Notes under the pieces: model-generated | What the model saw: the letters and a program-made list of their open reading frames with translations, nothing else | What the model was told of the DNA's origin: nothing | Databases searched by the model: none | Program-made: the position numbers and the translations under genes | Shown here: one piece after another, positions 36,801-43,923 of the stretch | Layout: each line of letters opens with the position of its first letter | Position numbering within the stretch: the stretch's first letter is position 1 | DNA from: Minwuia sp048007105 | Lineage (GTDB): Bacteria; Pseudomonadota; Alphaproteobacteria; Minwuiales; Minwuiaceae | Length of the DNA stretch: 64,000 nt | Reading direction: 5' to 3' | Assembly (NCBI RefSeq): GCF_048007105.1 | Contig: NZ_CP180352.1 | Coordinates: 2,046,001 to 2,110,000, forward strand

Positions 36801-37330
36801 CGGACGAGGAGTTCCAGTCCTGGCTGATGTATCCGAAGGTGTTCAAGGACTTCGCCGCCTTCCAGGCCGACTTCGGCCCGGTCGACAAGCTGCCGACCAT
36901 GAATTTCTTCTACGGCATGGCACCGGGCGACGAGATCACGGTCGAGATCGAGCGCGGCAAGGCGCTGGTGATCCGCTGCAATGCGATCTCGGATCCGGAC
37001 GAGGAAGGCATCGTCCGTATCTTCTTCGAGCTCAACGGCCAGCCACGGCGGGCGCGGATCCGCAACCGCAGCGTCGACAGCGCGGTCGACCGTCATCCCA
37101 AGGCCGAACCGGGCAACCCGAAGCACGTCGCCGCGCCCATGCCGGGCCTGGTCGCGACCGTCGCCGTGGAGGCGGGTCAGAAGGTCAAGTCGGGCGATCT
37201 GCTGCTCACCATCGAGGCGATGAAGATGGAAACTGCGATCCGGGCGGAATCGGATGGCGAGGTCGCACGGGTCGTCGCTGGTGCGGGGACACAGGTGGAC
37301 GCCAAGGATCTGCTGGTGGAACTGGCCTGA
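33878..37330 (+). CDS. pyc: Pyruvate carboxylase
   Basis: Biotin-dependent anaplerotic enzyme making oxaloacetate from pyruvate and bicarbonate with ATP. The 1150-residue protein has biotin carboxylase (about 1-455; ATP grasp GGGGRGMRVI, HVEVQLLGD, EVNPRIQVEHT), the carboxyltransferase TIM barrel (from about 545; DTTMRDAHQSLLATRMR, metal-site HFHTHDTSG), a tetramerisation/allosteric region and the C-terminal biotinyl domain with biotin attached to K1116 in EAMKMET. ATG 33878 follows a strong G-rich ribosome-binding site. Complete and monocistronic. Confidence 0.97.
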   Translation: MPEFRKITKILIANRSEIAIRVMRAANELGIGTVAVYAAEDKLALHRFKADESYLIGEGMGPVAAYLSIDEMIRVAKLSGADAVHPGYGLLSENPDFAEACAENGITFIGPPPDIMRALGNKVAAREAAIAAGTPVVPATGPLPTDIAEVAKMAEEVGYPLMLKASWGGGGRGMRVIEGPDQLEEEVNAGRREAGNAFGNDEVYLEKLVRRARHVEVQLLGDHHGNVVHLWERDCSVQRRNQKVVERAPAPYLNDAERTGLCESALKLARSAGYVNAGTAEFLMDFDTGDYYFIEVNPRIQVEHTVSEEVTGIDIVKAQIRIAEGGHVGKVEETGVPPQDEIVLHGHALQCRITTEDPEANFIPDYGRILAYRGATGFGIRLDGGTAYTGAVITRYYDSLLEKVTAWAPTPEEAIRRLDRALREFRIRGVATNLAFVENLINHPKFVSNNYTTKFIDETPELFEFPVRKDRATKLLNFIGEVMVNGNPEVEGRIRAPEGPDPKIPAWQNKEPPKGTRNLLDELGAEKFADWMLDQKRLLVTDTTMRDAHQSLLATRMRSFDMVQVADAYARNMSGLFSLECWGGATFDVSMRFLKECPWDRLGDLREKIPNILFQMLLRGANGVGYTVYPDNVVKAFVHQAAESGVDVFRVFDSLNWVENMRVAIDAVRETGKLCEAVVCYTGDIFDPARPRYDLKYYVEMARDLKAAGTNILGIKDMAGLLKPAQAKILVKALKEETGLPVHFHTHDTSGISAASVLSAADAGVDAADAAMDSFSGLTSQPNLGSIVEALRHGDRETGLDPATIRQFSDYWEAVRREYRAFESDLRFGASEVYLHEMPGGQFTNLREQARSLGLEDRWHEVAKAYADVNRMFGDIVKVTPSSKVVGDMALAMVSAGLTPEDIEDPDKPFSFPDSVVSFFHGDLGQPPNGFPEKLQKKVLGETKPLTDRPGASLPPADLAEKRKEAEKDAGRAVTDEEFQSWLMYPKVFKDFAAFQADFGPVDKLPTMNFFYGMAPGDEITVEIERGKALVIRCNAISDPDEEGIVRIFFELNGQPRRARIRNRSVDSAVDRHPKAEPGNPKHVAAPMPGLVATVAVEAGQKVKSGDLLLTIEAMKMETAIRAESDGEVARVVAGAGTQVDAKDLLVELA

Positions 37331-37648
37331 CCGCTTTCGGCGGCGGGAGCGTGTTCATTTCCGCGCCTGTTGTGCATGTGCGAAGGGCAGTGACGTTGCC
37401 GTCATAAACATAGTCTTCTCAATTATTTGGCACGCTGACTATTTATTGATCAGTCGCCAGAAAAGCTGATTCATTCAGCAGAATTGTGTTGCGCTGCGGC
37501 ATACACTGTGGTGTCGTCATGTCGTTGCCGTGACAAGGAAGCTGCGGCACATCCGGAGCCGGTATCCGGGCAAATTTCGAGCACCGGCGCTCGTTGACTG
37601 ACCAGTGTGGCCGCCATGGACGGCGCTGCATGTGTCTGGACGGGCGGC
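37331..37648. other. AT-rich intergenic region holding the likely promoter of the redox operon
   Basis: No gene is seen in these 318 bases. The segment around 37400-37500 is far richer in A and T than its surroundings, as expected for a promoter. It contains a perfect inverted repeat GCTGA-TTCAT-TCAGC (37465-37479) and, just before it, an imperfect palindrome beginning CTGACTATTTATTGATCAG. A TTGGCAC at about 37431 is not followed by a proper -12 GC element. No canonical FNR or NnrR box (TTGAT-N4-ATCAA) was found. Confidence 0.5.
37465..37479. promoter_or_regulatory. Inverted repeat GCTGA-N5-TCAGC ahead of the redox operon
   Basis: Perfect 5-base arms around a 5-base spacer, within the AT-rich stretch about 170 bases upstream of the oxidoreductase start. 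It is a candidate operator for the operon at 37649-42262. Regulator unknown. Confidence 0.35.
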
Positions 37649-39646
37649 ATGAGCGAAGCGGCACTTTCATACGATTTCGGACAGGACGAGGCGCGCGAGA
37701 CCGCAAGGGCGGCCCGCGTCATTGTTGTGGGCGGCGGCCCTTGCGGCGTTCGCGCTGCGCAGGGGCTCAGCGCCCGCGGCCATGACGTCACCCTGTTCTC
37801 GGCCGAGGCCTTCCTGCCCTACAACCGCGTGAAGCTGACGCCGCTGCTGGCCGGCGACGTGCAGATCGGAGACATCGCCCTGCCGGCCGAGTTTCCCGGC
37901 CCTGGCCGGGTGACCACGGTGACCGGTCTCAGGGTCACGCAGATCCTGCCCGACGATCACGAGGTGCTGACGGCCGATGGCCGGCGCTGGGGCTATGATG
38001 CCCTCGTGCTGGCCACGGGTTCTCGCGCGCATGTGCCGGCGATCGAGGGGATCGACCGCAACGGCATCTATGTCTTTCGCTCCGCCGCCGACGTTTCCGC
38101 CCTGATCGCGCGCAGCCTGTCGGCGCGCAGCGTCGTGGTCATCGGCGGCGGCCTTCTGGGGCTGGAGGCGGCGCGCGGCATGCACCGTCGCGGCGCAAGG
38201 GTGCATGTGGTCGAACACGAGAACCGGCTGATGCCGCGGCAGCTCGACGTGACCGGCGGCCAGATCCTCGCCGACAATTTCGAAGAGATCGGGATCGACA
38301 TCCGGACCGGCCTTTCTGTCCAGGCGGTCGAGGGCGAGCAGTGGGTCACGGGCGTCCGGCTCCGCGGCGGCGAGGTGATCGAGTGCGACACGGTCATCGT
38401 CTGTACCGGCGTCCGCGCGGAAACCTCGCTGGCGGCGGAAGCCGGTCTGCCCATCGGCCGCGGCATCGTGGTCGATGACGTAATGCAGACCCGGATACCC
38501 GGCATCTATGCCGTGGGCGAATGCGCGGAACATCGCGAGCAGGTGGTCGGTCTGGTCGGACCGGGTCTGGAGCAGGCCGAGGCTGCGGTGCGTGCGATCG
38601 CGGGCGAGGAGGCGGCCTACCGCCGCGGGACTGTGGTCGCCAAGCTGAAGCTGGCCGGTACCGATGTCTTCTCCATAGGCCCGGTGGAACAGCTGGAAGC
38701 GGCGCAGAAGGTGAAGAGCTTCACCTGGTACGGGCCGCAGGACGCCTACCGCCGCATTTTCGTGGAACAGGGCGTTCTGGTCGGCGCTATCGCAGTGGGG
38801 CAATGGGACGAAGCCGGCCGGCTGCAGCAGGCGGTCGCCGAAGGGCTCACGCTGCAGCCCTGGATGCGGCTGAGATTCCAGGCTGCCGGGCGTCTGTGGC
38901 AGGGCGGCGAGCCCGATCCGGCCTTCCTGCCGGACGCCGCGGTGGCCTGCAACTGCACCGGCGTGACCTGCGGGCGCATCCGCGCCTGCGCGGGCGACGG
39001 CGGTGCGACGCTGGAGGCGGTCCGCGTTGCCACCGGCGCGAACACGGTCTGCGGCAGCTGCGGGCCGCTCGTCGCCGGGTTGATCGGCGGCCAGGACGGC
39101 CAGAAGGTCCGCCACTGGAAGGTGTTGCTCCCGGCCTCCGCCGTTGCGGCGCTGGGCGCGCTGGCGACGCTGTCCCTGCCGTCGGTACCGATTCCGGATA
39201 CCTACGGGCCGACCCTGTTCGAGAAGCTCTGGGTCGACACCATCTGGAAGCAGTGGAGCGGCTACATCCTGCTGGGTCTGACCGTGGCGGCGCTGCTGCT
39301 CGGTCTCCGCAAGCGCTTCGGCGCGGCGAAGTGGGCCGGCGGCTTCGACTGGTGGCGCCTGATCCACATCGTCCTCGGCGTCGTTTGTGTCGCCGGCCTG
39401 TTCGCCCACACGGGCTTCCGCCTCGGGTCCAACCTGAACTCGGCGCTGATGCTCTGCTACCTCGCCACGCTCGCGCTTGGCGCCGTGGCGGGACTGGCGA
39501 CCGGCGGCGAGCACTGGCTGCGAAAACGGGGTATCGGCAGCCTGCGCCGTCCGCCCCGCCGCATTCCGGCCTGGCTGCACATCCTCGCGATATGGCCGAT
39601 CCCGGTCCTGCTCGCGGCGCATGTCGCCAGCGTGTACCTGTACTGA
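37649..39646 (+). CDS. NAD(P)H/FAD oxidoreductase with BFD-like [2Fe-2S] domain fused to a dihaem-b-like membrane domain
   Basis: A 665-residue fusion. Residues ~20-320 form a two-dinucleotide-fold FAD/NAD(P)H oxidoreductase like the N-terminal part of NirB nitrite reductases or rubredoxin reductase (VVGGGPCGVRAAQ for FAD, VIGGGLLGLEAARG for NAD(P)H, AVGECAEH). A BFD-like iron-sulfur domain follows, with C434-x-C436 and C468-x2-C471. The C-terminal ~160 residues hold five hydrophobic helices; two carry histidine pairs spaced 14 residues apart (H573/H587 and H644/H658), the geometry of transmembrane bis-histidine haem b sites in ferric reductase-like proteins. No sirohaem domain is present. 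ATG 37649 is chosen from several possible starts (37607, 37616). It heads an operon with c-type cytochromes and a globin. Confidence 0.85.
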   Translation: MSEAALSYDFGQDEARETARAARVIVVGGGPCGVRAAQGLSARGHDVTLFSAEAFLPYNRVKLTPLLAGDVQIGDIALPAEFPGPGRVTTVTGLRVTQILPDDHEVLTADGRRWGYDALVLATGSRAHVPAIEGIDRNGIYVFRSAADVSALIARSLSARSVVVIGGGLLGLEAARGMHRRGARVHVVEHENRLMPRQLDVTGGQILADNFEEIGIDIRTGLSVQAVEGEQWVTGVRLRGGEVIECDTVIVCTGVRAETSLAAEAGLPIGRGIVVDDVMQTRIPGIYAVGECAEHREQVVGLVGPGLEQAEAAVRAIAGEEAAYRRGTVVAKLKLAGTDVFSIGPVEQLEAAQKVKSFTWYGPQDAYRRIFVEQGVLVGAIAVGQWDEAGRLQQAVAEGLTLQPWMRLRFQAAGRLWQGGEPDPAFLPDAAVACNCTGVTCGRIRACAGDGGATLEAVRVATGANTVCGSCGPLVAGLIGGQDGQKVRHWKVLLPASAVAALGALATLSLPSVPIPDTYGPTLFEKLWVDTIWKQWSGYILLGLTVAALLLGLRKRFGAAKWAGGFDWWRLIHIVLGVVCVAGLFAHTGFRLGSNLNSALMLCYLATLALGAVAGLATGGEHWLRKRGIGSLRRPPRRIPAWLHILAIWPIPVLLAAHVASVYLY

Positions 39647-39656
39647 GGACCGGACG

Positions 39657-41153
39657 ATGCCCCGCAACGCGATCCTCTGGACGGTCTGGATCCTGGCGAG
39701 CCTCATCGCTTCTGGCGGCGTCGCCGCCATGATTCTGGTCGGCGGCGACCGGACCAGCCTGCTGATCGGCGAGACCACCGGCGCCCACCACCAATTCGAG
39801 GTCTCCTGCGAGACCTGTCACGCGGGCGGCACCCTCGTCTCCGCGAAGAAGATGGAAAGCGAGCTCAACGCCGCCTGCCGCAACTGCCACGACGACGAGT
39901 TGGCGGAATCCGACGACAGCCACCCGAGGAAGAAGTTCCGCAGCCCGCGCATGGCCGACTACTGGGAGCGGGTGGACGTCCGGAACTGCACCTCTTGCCA
40001 TGTCGAGCACCGACCGGAGATCACGCGGCCGGGCGCGGTGACGCTGCCGATGAACTACTGCATCGCCTGCCATTCCGAAGGGGAGCGCGACGTCCGTGTG
40101 AACCGGCCAAGCCACGCCGGACTGGAATACGACACCTGCGCCAGCGCCGGCTGCCACAACTTCCATGACAACCGGGCGCTCTACGAGGATTTCCTGGTCA
40201 AGCATGCCGAACAGCCCTGGCTGGCGGACAAGCCGGTTCATGCGTTGACGGCGAAGAGGCGCGCCGCGCAGCCGGATGCGTCTCTGGCGCTGGCGGCCGC
40301 GGATGCGGTCGCGCCCGACACCGCGCTGGCGGACACGAAGGCTATTGCCGGATGGGCGGAGTCGAACCATGCCGCCGGCGGTGTGAACTGCGGAGCCTGC
40401 CATGCTGCCGAGGCCGGCAAGTCGCCATCGGCTGCGGATGTGCTGGCCAACTGGTCCGACGCGCCCGACACGGCGTCCTGCGCTAAATGTCATCGCGATC
40501 AGGGGAAGACCTTCTCGATGGGCCGGCATGGCATGCGCGGCCACAAGGAGATCGCAACACCCCGAAAGGCCGACCGTCAGCTGGCGAAGCTGGGGCTGAA
40601 GGACGCCATGCCGGACTGGGTGCTGGGGATGCTGGAGGATCCGGCGCCGCCCGCCCGGATGAAAGTGGCGGAGGCCCGGGTGCCGATGCACGCCGAGGCG
40701 GCGCACAAGACACTCGGCTGCGGCACCTGCCACGACGTGCATTCGGTCGACACCCGCCGCGCCGCCGTTGAGGCCTGTGCCGGGTGCCACGCCGACGAGC
40801 ACACGAAGGCCTATTTCGACAGCCCTCACTACACGCTTTGGCAGGCCGAGCTGGCCGGGGAGGGCGCGCCCGGGACCGGCGTCAGCTGTGCCTCCTGCCA
40901 CATGCCGAAGACCGAGACGCGCGACCGCGTCGCCACCAATCACAATCAGAACGACGTTCTGCGGCCCAACGAAAAGATGATCCGGCCCGTGTGCATGGAC
41001 TGCCACGGGCTCCGCTTCGCGATCGACGCGCTGGCGGATGCGGATCTGGTGCAGCGGAACTTCCAGGGACGTACGGCCCGCCATGTCGAGAGCATCGACT
41101 GGGCGGTCCGGCGTGTCAGCGAGAAGAAGCCGGATGAAGACGGGGACCGGTAG
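39657..41153 (+). CDS. Membrane-anchored multihaem c-type cytochrome (11 haem motifs)
   Basis: Periplasmic electron-transfer protein of 498 residues. An N-terminal hydrophobic helix (about 5-28) acts as uncleaved anchor or signal. Eleven haem-binding motifs follow: ten CXXCH (CETCH, CRNCH, CTSCH, CIACH, CGACH, CAKCH, CGTCH, CAGCH, CASCH, CMDCH) and one CX3CH (CASAGCH). The first five are clustered, the rest follow a low-complexity alanine-rich linker, suggesting two haem modules, the first NapC/NrfH-like in spacing. It starts ten bases after the membrane oxidoreductase and could take electrons from its b haems. Terminal acceptor unknown; no catalytic nitrite-reductase CXXCK is seen. Confidence 0.93.
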   Translation: MPRNAILWTVWILASLIASGGVAAMILVGGDRTSLLIGETTGAHHQFEVSCETCHAGGTLVSAKKMESELNAACRNCHDDELAESDDSHPRKKFRSPRMADYWERVDVRNCTSCHVEHRPEITRPGAVTLPMNYCIACHSEGERDVRVNRPSHAGLEYDTCASAGCHNFHDNRALYEDFLVKHAEQPWLADKPVHALTAKRRAAQPDASLALAAADAVAPDTALADTKAIAGWAESNHAAGGVNCGACHAAEAGKSPSAADVLANWSDAPDTASCAKCHRDQGKTFSMGRHGMRGHKEIATPRKADRQLAKLGLKDAMPDWVLGMLEDPAPPARMKVAEARVPMHAEAAHKTLGCGTCHDVHSVDTRRAAVEACAGCHADEHTKAYFDSPHYTLWQAELAGEGAPGTGVSCASCHMPKTETRDRVATNHNQNDVLRPNEKMIRPVCMDCHGLRFAIDALADADLVQRNFQGRTARHVESIDWAVRRVSEKKPDEDGDR

Positions 41154-41200
41154 CTGCTCGCGTCGCTTTCATGCCTTTTGATGAAGGAAAGGATCGAACC

Positions 41201-41770
41201 ATGAAGTCCACCAGAACCCGCATTGCCGGCCTTGCCGCCGGCGCCGCATTGATGGCCGTGGGCACGGCCCACGCCGACAGCCTGTCCTACGAGAAGGTCG
41301 CCGACATGCTGCACCTTGTCATGGAATCGGACCGCACCGTCTACACCAAGATGGTGGTCCAGCGCCTGACCGCGGACGACAAGGTGATCAAGGCCTCCGA
41401 ACACTTCCAGGACGACAAGGCCCTGCCGCTGCCGGCGCAGATGTTCCGCTTCGGCGCCGAACGCGTCTCCGACAAGACCGAGGCGTTTTCCTATTCGCTG
41501 CTGTCGCTGTGGCCGATCAACAAGCAGAATGCGCCGAAGACCGACGTCGAGCGGGAGGGGCTGCAATACGTCGTCGACAATCCCGGCGAGAACTTCTACG
41601 GCGAAGAAGAACTGGGCGGCGCGAAGTATTTTACCGCCGTCTATGCTGACGTCGCCGTGGCCCAGGCTTGCGCCAGCTGCCACAATGGCCACAAGGACAC
41701 GCCGAAGAACGATTTCGTGCTGGATGACGTGATGGGTGGCGTCGTCATCCGAATTCCGATGGATGAGTAG
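41201..41770 (+). CDS. Monohaem cytochrome c, DUF3365/Tll0287-like
   Basis: Exported haem protein of 189 residues. A signal peptide (MKSTRTRIAGLAAGAALMAV, cleaved near AHA-D) is followed by a DUF3365-type sensory fold resembling cyanobacterial Tll0287: VKDRTV-like VMESDRTVYTK, FRFGAERVSDKT, a hydrophobic core and one CASCH haem site near the C-terminus followed by NGHKDTPKNDF. AAGGAAAGGA precedes the ATG. Members of this family are thought to be periplasmic redox sensors or carriers. Third gene of the redox operon. Confidence 0.85.
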   Translation: MKSTRTRIAGLAAGAALMAVGTAHADSLSYEKVADMLHLVMESDRTVYTKMVVQRLTADDKVIKASEHFQDDKALPLPAQMFRFGAERVSDKTEAFSYSLLSLWPINKQNAPKTDVEREGLQYVVDNPGENFYGEEELGGAKYFTAVYADVAVAQACASCHNGHKDTPKNDFVLDDVMGGVVIRIPMDE

Positions 41771-41848
41771 CGGAAACAGGCCGCCGAACGAGGGACTGGC
41801 CGGAGGGGTCCGGCCGGGACGGGGATCCAGAACGAAAGGAGGGATCGA

Positions 41849-42262
41849 ATGACGCCTGAGCAAGTCGCCCTGGTGCAGGGCAGTTTCAAGAAGGTCGCGC
41901 CGATCGCGGACACTGCGGCGGACATCTTCTACGACCGTCTGTTCGAGATCGCGCCGGAAGTCCGGCCGCTGTTTCCGGAAGACATGCGCGAGCAGAAGAA
42001 GAAGCTGATGCAGATGCTGGCCACCGCGGTGACCAACCTGCATCAGGTCGAGACCATCGTCGCGCCGGTGCAGGCGCTGGGGAAGCGCCATGCCGGCTAT
42101 GACGTGAAGGACGAGCACTACGACAAGGTCGGCGAAGCCCTGATCTTCACCCTCGGCAAGGGGCTGGGCGACGACTTCACGCCCGAGGTCCGGGATGCCT
42201 GGGTTGAGACCTATGGCCTGGTCGCGACGACCATGAAGGACGCCGCCAAGGAAGCCGCCTGA
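41849..42262 (+). CDS. Single-domain bacterial haemoglobin (Vitreoscilla-type globin)
   Basis: A 137-residue three-over-three globin, cytoplasmic (no signal). Y28 in FYDRLFE matches the B10 tyrosine, the APEVRPLFPEDM segment is characteristic of VHb/flavohaemoglobin globins, and H81 in GKRHAGYDV is the proximal haem ligand. Such proteins bind O2 and NO; with a reductase they detoxify NO to nitrate. It lacks the flavohaemoglobin reductase domain, so a partner flavoprotein is needed; the NAD(P)H/FAD protein upstream in the operon is a natural candidate. A strong GGAGGG site precedes the ATG. Confidence 0.95.
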   Translation: MTPEQVALVQGSFKKVAPIADTAADIFYDRLFEIAPEVRPLFPEDMREQKKKLMQMLATAVTNLHQVETIVAPVQALGKRHAGYDVKDEHYDKVGEALIFTLGKGLGDDFTPEVRDAWVETYGLVATTMKDAAKEAA

Positions 42263-42301
42263 GCGGGGAGCCGGCCGGACCCGTTTCGGCCGGCGCCTTC
42301 C

Positions 42302-43249
42302 CTATCCGCCGACGATCGGCGGAAAGACGATGAAATAGATCGAGATCGTCACAACCGACAGCACCGTGCCCAGCAGGATCGCTGACGAGGTCCTGAGCAC
42401 GTAGATGCCGTAGGCCTGCGCCAGCACGAAGCTGCCGGCGCCGGTTGGCAGGGCCGCCATGAGAACGGCGACCTTGGCCCACAGGGGATCGACCGGCAGC
42501 AGCCAGAAGAAGGCAAGCGCCGTGCCGGCCGGCTGCCCGATAAGTTTCACCGCGGTCATCACCCCGACTTCCATGCGGCCTTCGCTGCGCGGCTTGCCCA
42601 CCATGAACAGGCCGATGGCGAACAGGGCGCAGGGGCCGGCGGCAGAGCCGAGAATGCCGGTGAACGAATCCAGCGGGACCGGCAGATCGAGGCCGGTGAA
42701 GGCCCATGCCAGCCCGAGCAGGGGCGCGATCAGCATCGGGTTGCGCGCCATCCGCCGAAGGATGTTGACGAGGACCTGAAAGCCGCCGTTACCGGTCTTG
42801 CTGCCGGCTTCGATCAGGCCGACGGCGATGCCGACGACAACGGCCGTGTTGATCACGGTCGCCACCACCGCCGGCACGGCCGCTGCCTCGCCGAAGGCCG
42901 CGACGGCCAGCGGGATGCCCATGTAGCCGGAATTCCCGTAGACGCCGTTCATGCCGTGAATGGCCGCCTCGGCGAGCGTGCGGCGGAACAGGAAACGCGC
43001 CGCGACGATGGCCGCCAGCCAGATCGCGAGGAGCGGCGTGAGAAACCCGATCAGGAAGTCGGGCTGCCAGAGCTGCGCCACCTCGACCGTCGCCATCGCG
43101 CGGAACAGCATGGCCGGCAGCGCCACCCAGTAGACGAAACCGTTCAGCGCCGCGCTGCTTTCCTCGCCCAGCACCTTTCCCGCGCCGCAGGCGTACCCGG
43201 CGGCGACAATGGCGAACACCGGCAGCACGATGTTGAGGATCGGTTCCAT
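42302..43249 (-). CDS. AEC-family (auxin efflux carrier-like) transporter
   Basis: Integral membrane transporter of 315 residues with about ten hydrophobic helices in two inverted halves, matching the bacterial AEC family (malonate, malate or other small carboxylate carriers and unknown exporters). Recognised from FAIVAAGYACGAGKVLGEES, GNSGYMGIPLAVAAFGE and VLMAALPTGAGSFVLAQAYG with the helix-breaking glycine/proline segments. Substrate unknown. Converges on the redox operon and is divergent from a small secreted-protein gene. Confidence 0.9.
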   Translation of the reverse strand: MEPILNIVLPVFAIVAAGYACGAGKVLGEESSAALNGFVYWVALPAMLFRAMATVEVAQLWQPDFLIGFLTPLLAIWLAAIVAARFLFRRTLAEAAIHGMNGVYGNSGYMGIPLAVAAFGEAAAVPAVVATVINTAVVVGIAVGLIEAGSKTGNGGFQVLVNILRRMARNPMLIAPLLGLAWAFTGLDLPVPLDSFTGILGSAAGPCALFAIGLFMVGKPRSEGRMEVGVMTAVKLIGQPAGTALAFFWLLPVDPLWAKVAVLMAALPTGAGSFVLAQAYGIYVLRTSSAILLGTVLSVVTISIYFIVFPPIVGG

Positions 43250-43374
43250 ATCCGCCGTCTATCCGTTTGAAACGATTGATGCCAGCGGGTAGTCACCTTC
43301 CGTGAGGTTGCAGGTCATGAGCCGCGATCCATATCAGTCGTCGGCCAACAACAATGTGCATGGAGGCGCCGGGC

Positions 43375-43923
43375 ATGAAATATCTGCTGACCCTTGGTCT
43401 TCTTCTGTCCGGCCTGGTTCTCGCCCAGCCTGCCGCGGCCCGATACGCCCACTGCTATACCGGACCCGCCCCTGAAGGGACCCTGCCGACACCGGAAGGC
43501 TTCAGCATGGAGGACTACGCGCTCGGCTTCGCCATTCGCCCGGTGATCTACCGCAAGCTCTGCGGACTGACGAATGAAGACGACGCTGCCTTCATCCGCA
43601 TGGTCTATCAGTATCCGGGCTGCACGCCCGAGAGCGATATCGGCCGTGCGATGGAGGATCTTGTCGCCGCCGATGTGGGCGACCTGCCGGGTATGGGCGA
43701 CAGCCGCTACGAGCGGCTGGTGACCAACCACGCCGAGTACCACCAGAACTTCTGCCGGATGGTCTCCGAACTGCCCTGGCCGGCCTATGACGCCAGCTAT
43801 CAGCCGATCTCGCCGGACATCCAGCAGCGCTTCCAGTCGAAGATGCGTGAGATCGAGGACTACAAGTCGCGCTACTGGGAAGCCGTCCGCGACGCCGCCG
43901 GCAGCAACGGCTCAAGTCAGTAG
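43375..43923 (+). CDS. Small secreted protein of unknown function
   Basis: Not recognised. The 182-residue product has a clear signal peptide (MKYLLTLGLLLSGLVLAQPA, cleaved near AAA-R) and a hydrophilic mature part with four cysteines (in AHCYTG, RKLCGL, PGCTPE and NFCRM), which could form two disulfides in the periplasm. ATG 43375 is chosen because GGAGG lies eight bases upstream and the signal starts there. Its last 12 bases overlap the 3' end of the convergent peptidase gene. Confidence 0.75.
   Translation: MKYLLTLGLLLSGLVLAQPAAARYAHCYTGPAPEGTLPTPEGFSMEDYALGFAIRPVIYRKLCGLTNEDDAAFIRMVYQYPGCTPESDIGRAMEDLVAADVGDLPGMGDSRYERLVTNHAEYHQNFCRMVSELPWPAYDASYQPISPDIQQRFQSKMREIEDYKSRYWEAVRDAAGSNGSSQ

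Noticed and set aside
37430..37447. Possible sigma-54 promoter (TTGGCAC...) before the redox operon
   Set aside because: The -24 half fits but ten bases after GG there is AT rather than GC, so the -12 half is missing.
38847..41084. A long minus-strand frame opposite the oxidoreductase and multihaem cytochrome
   Set aside because: The sense strand has FAD, Fe-S and eleven haem motifs; the antisense frame has none.
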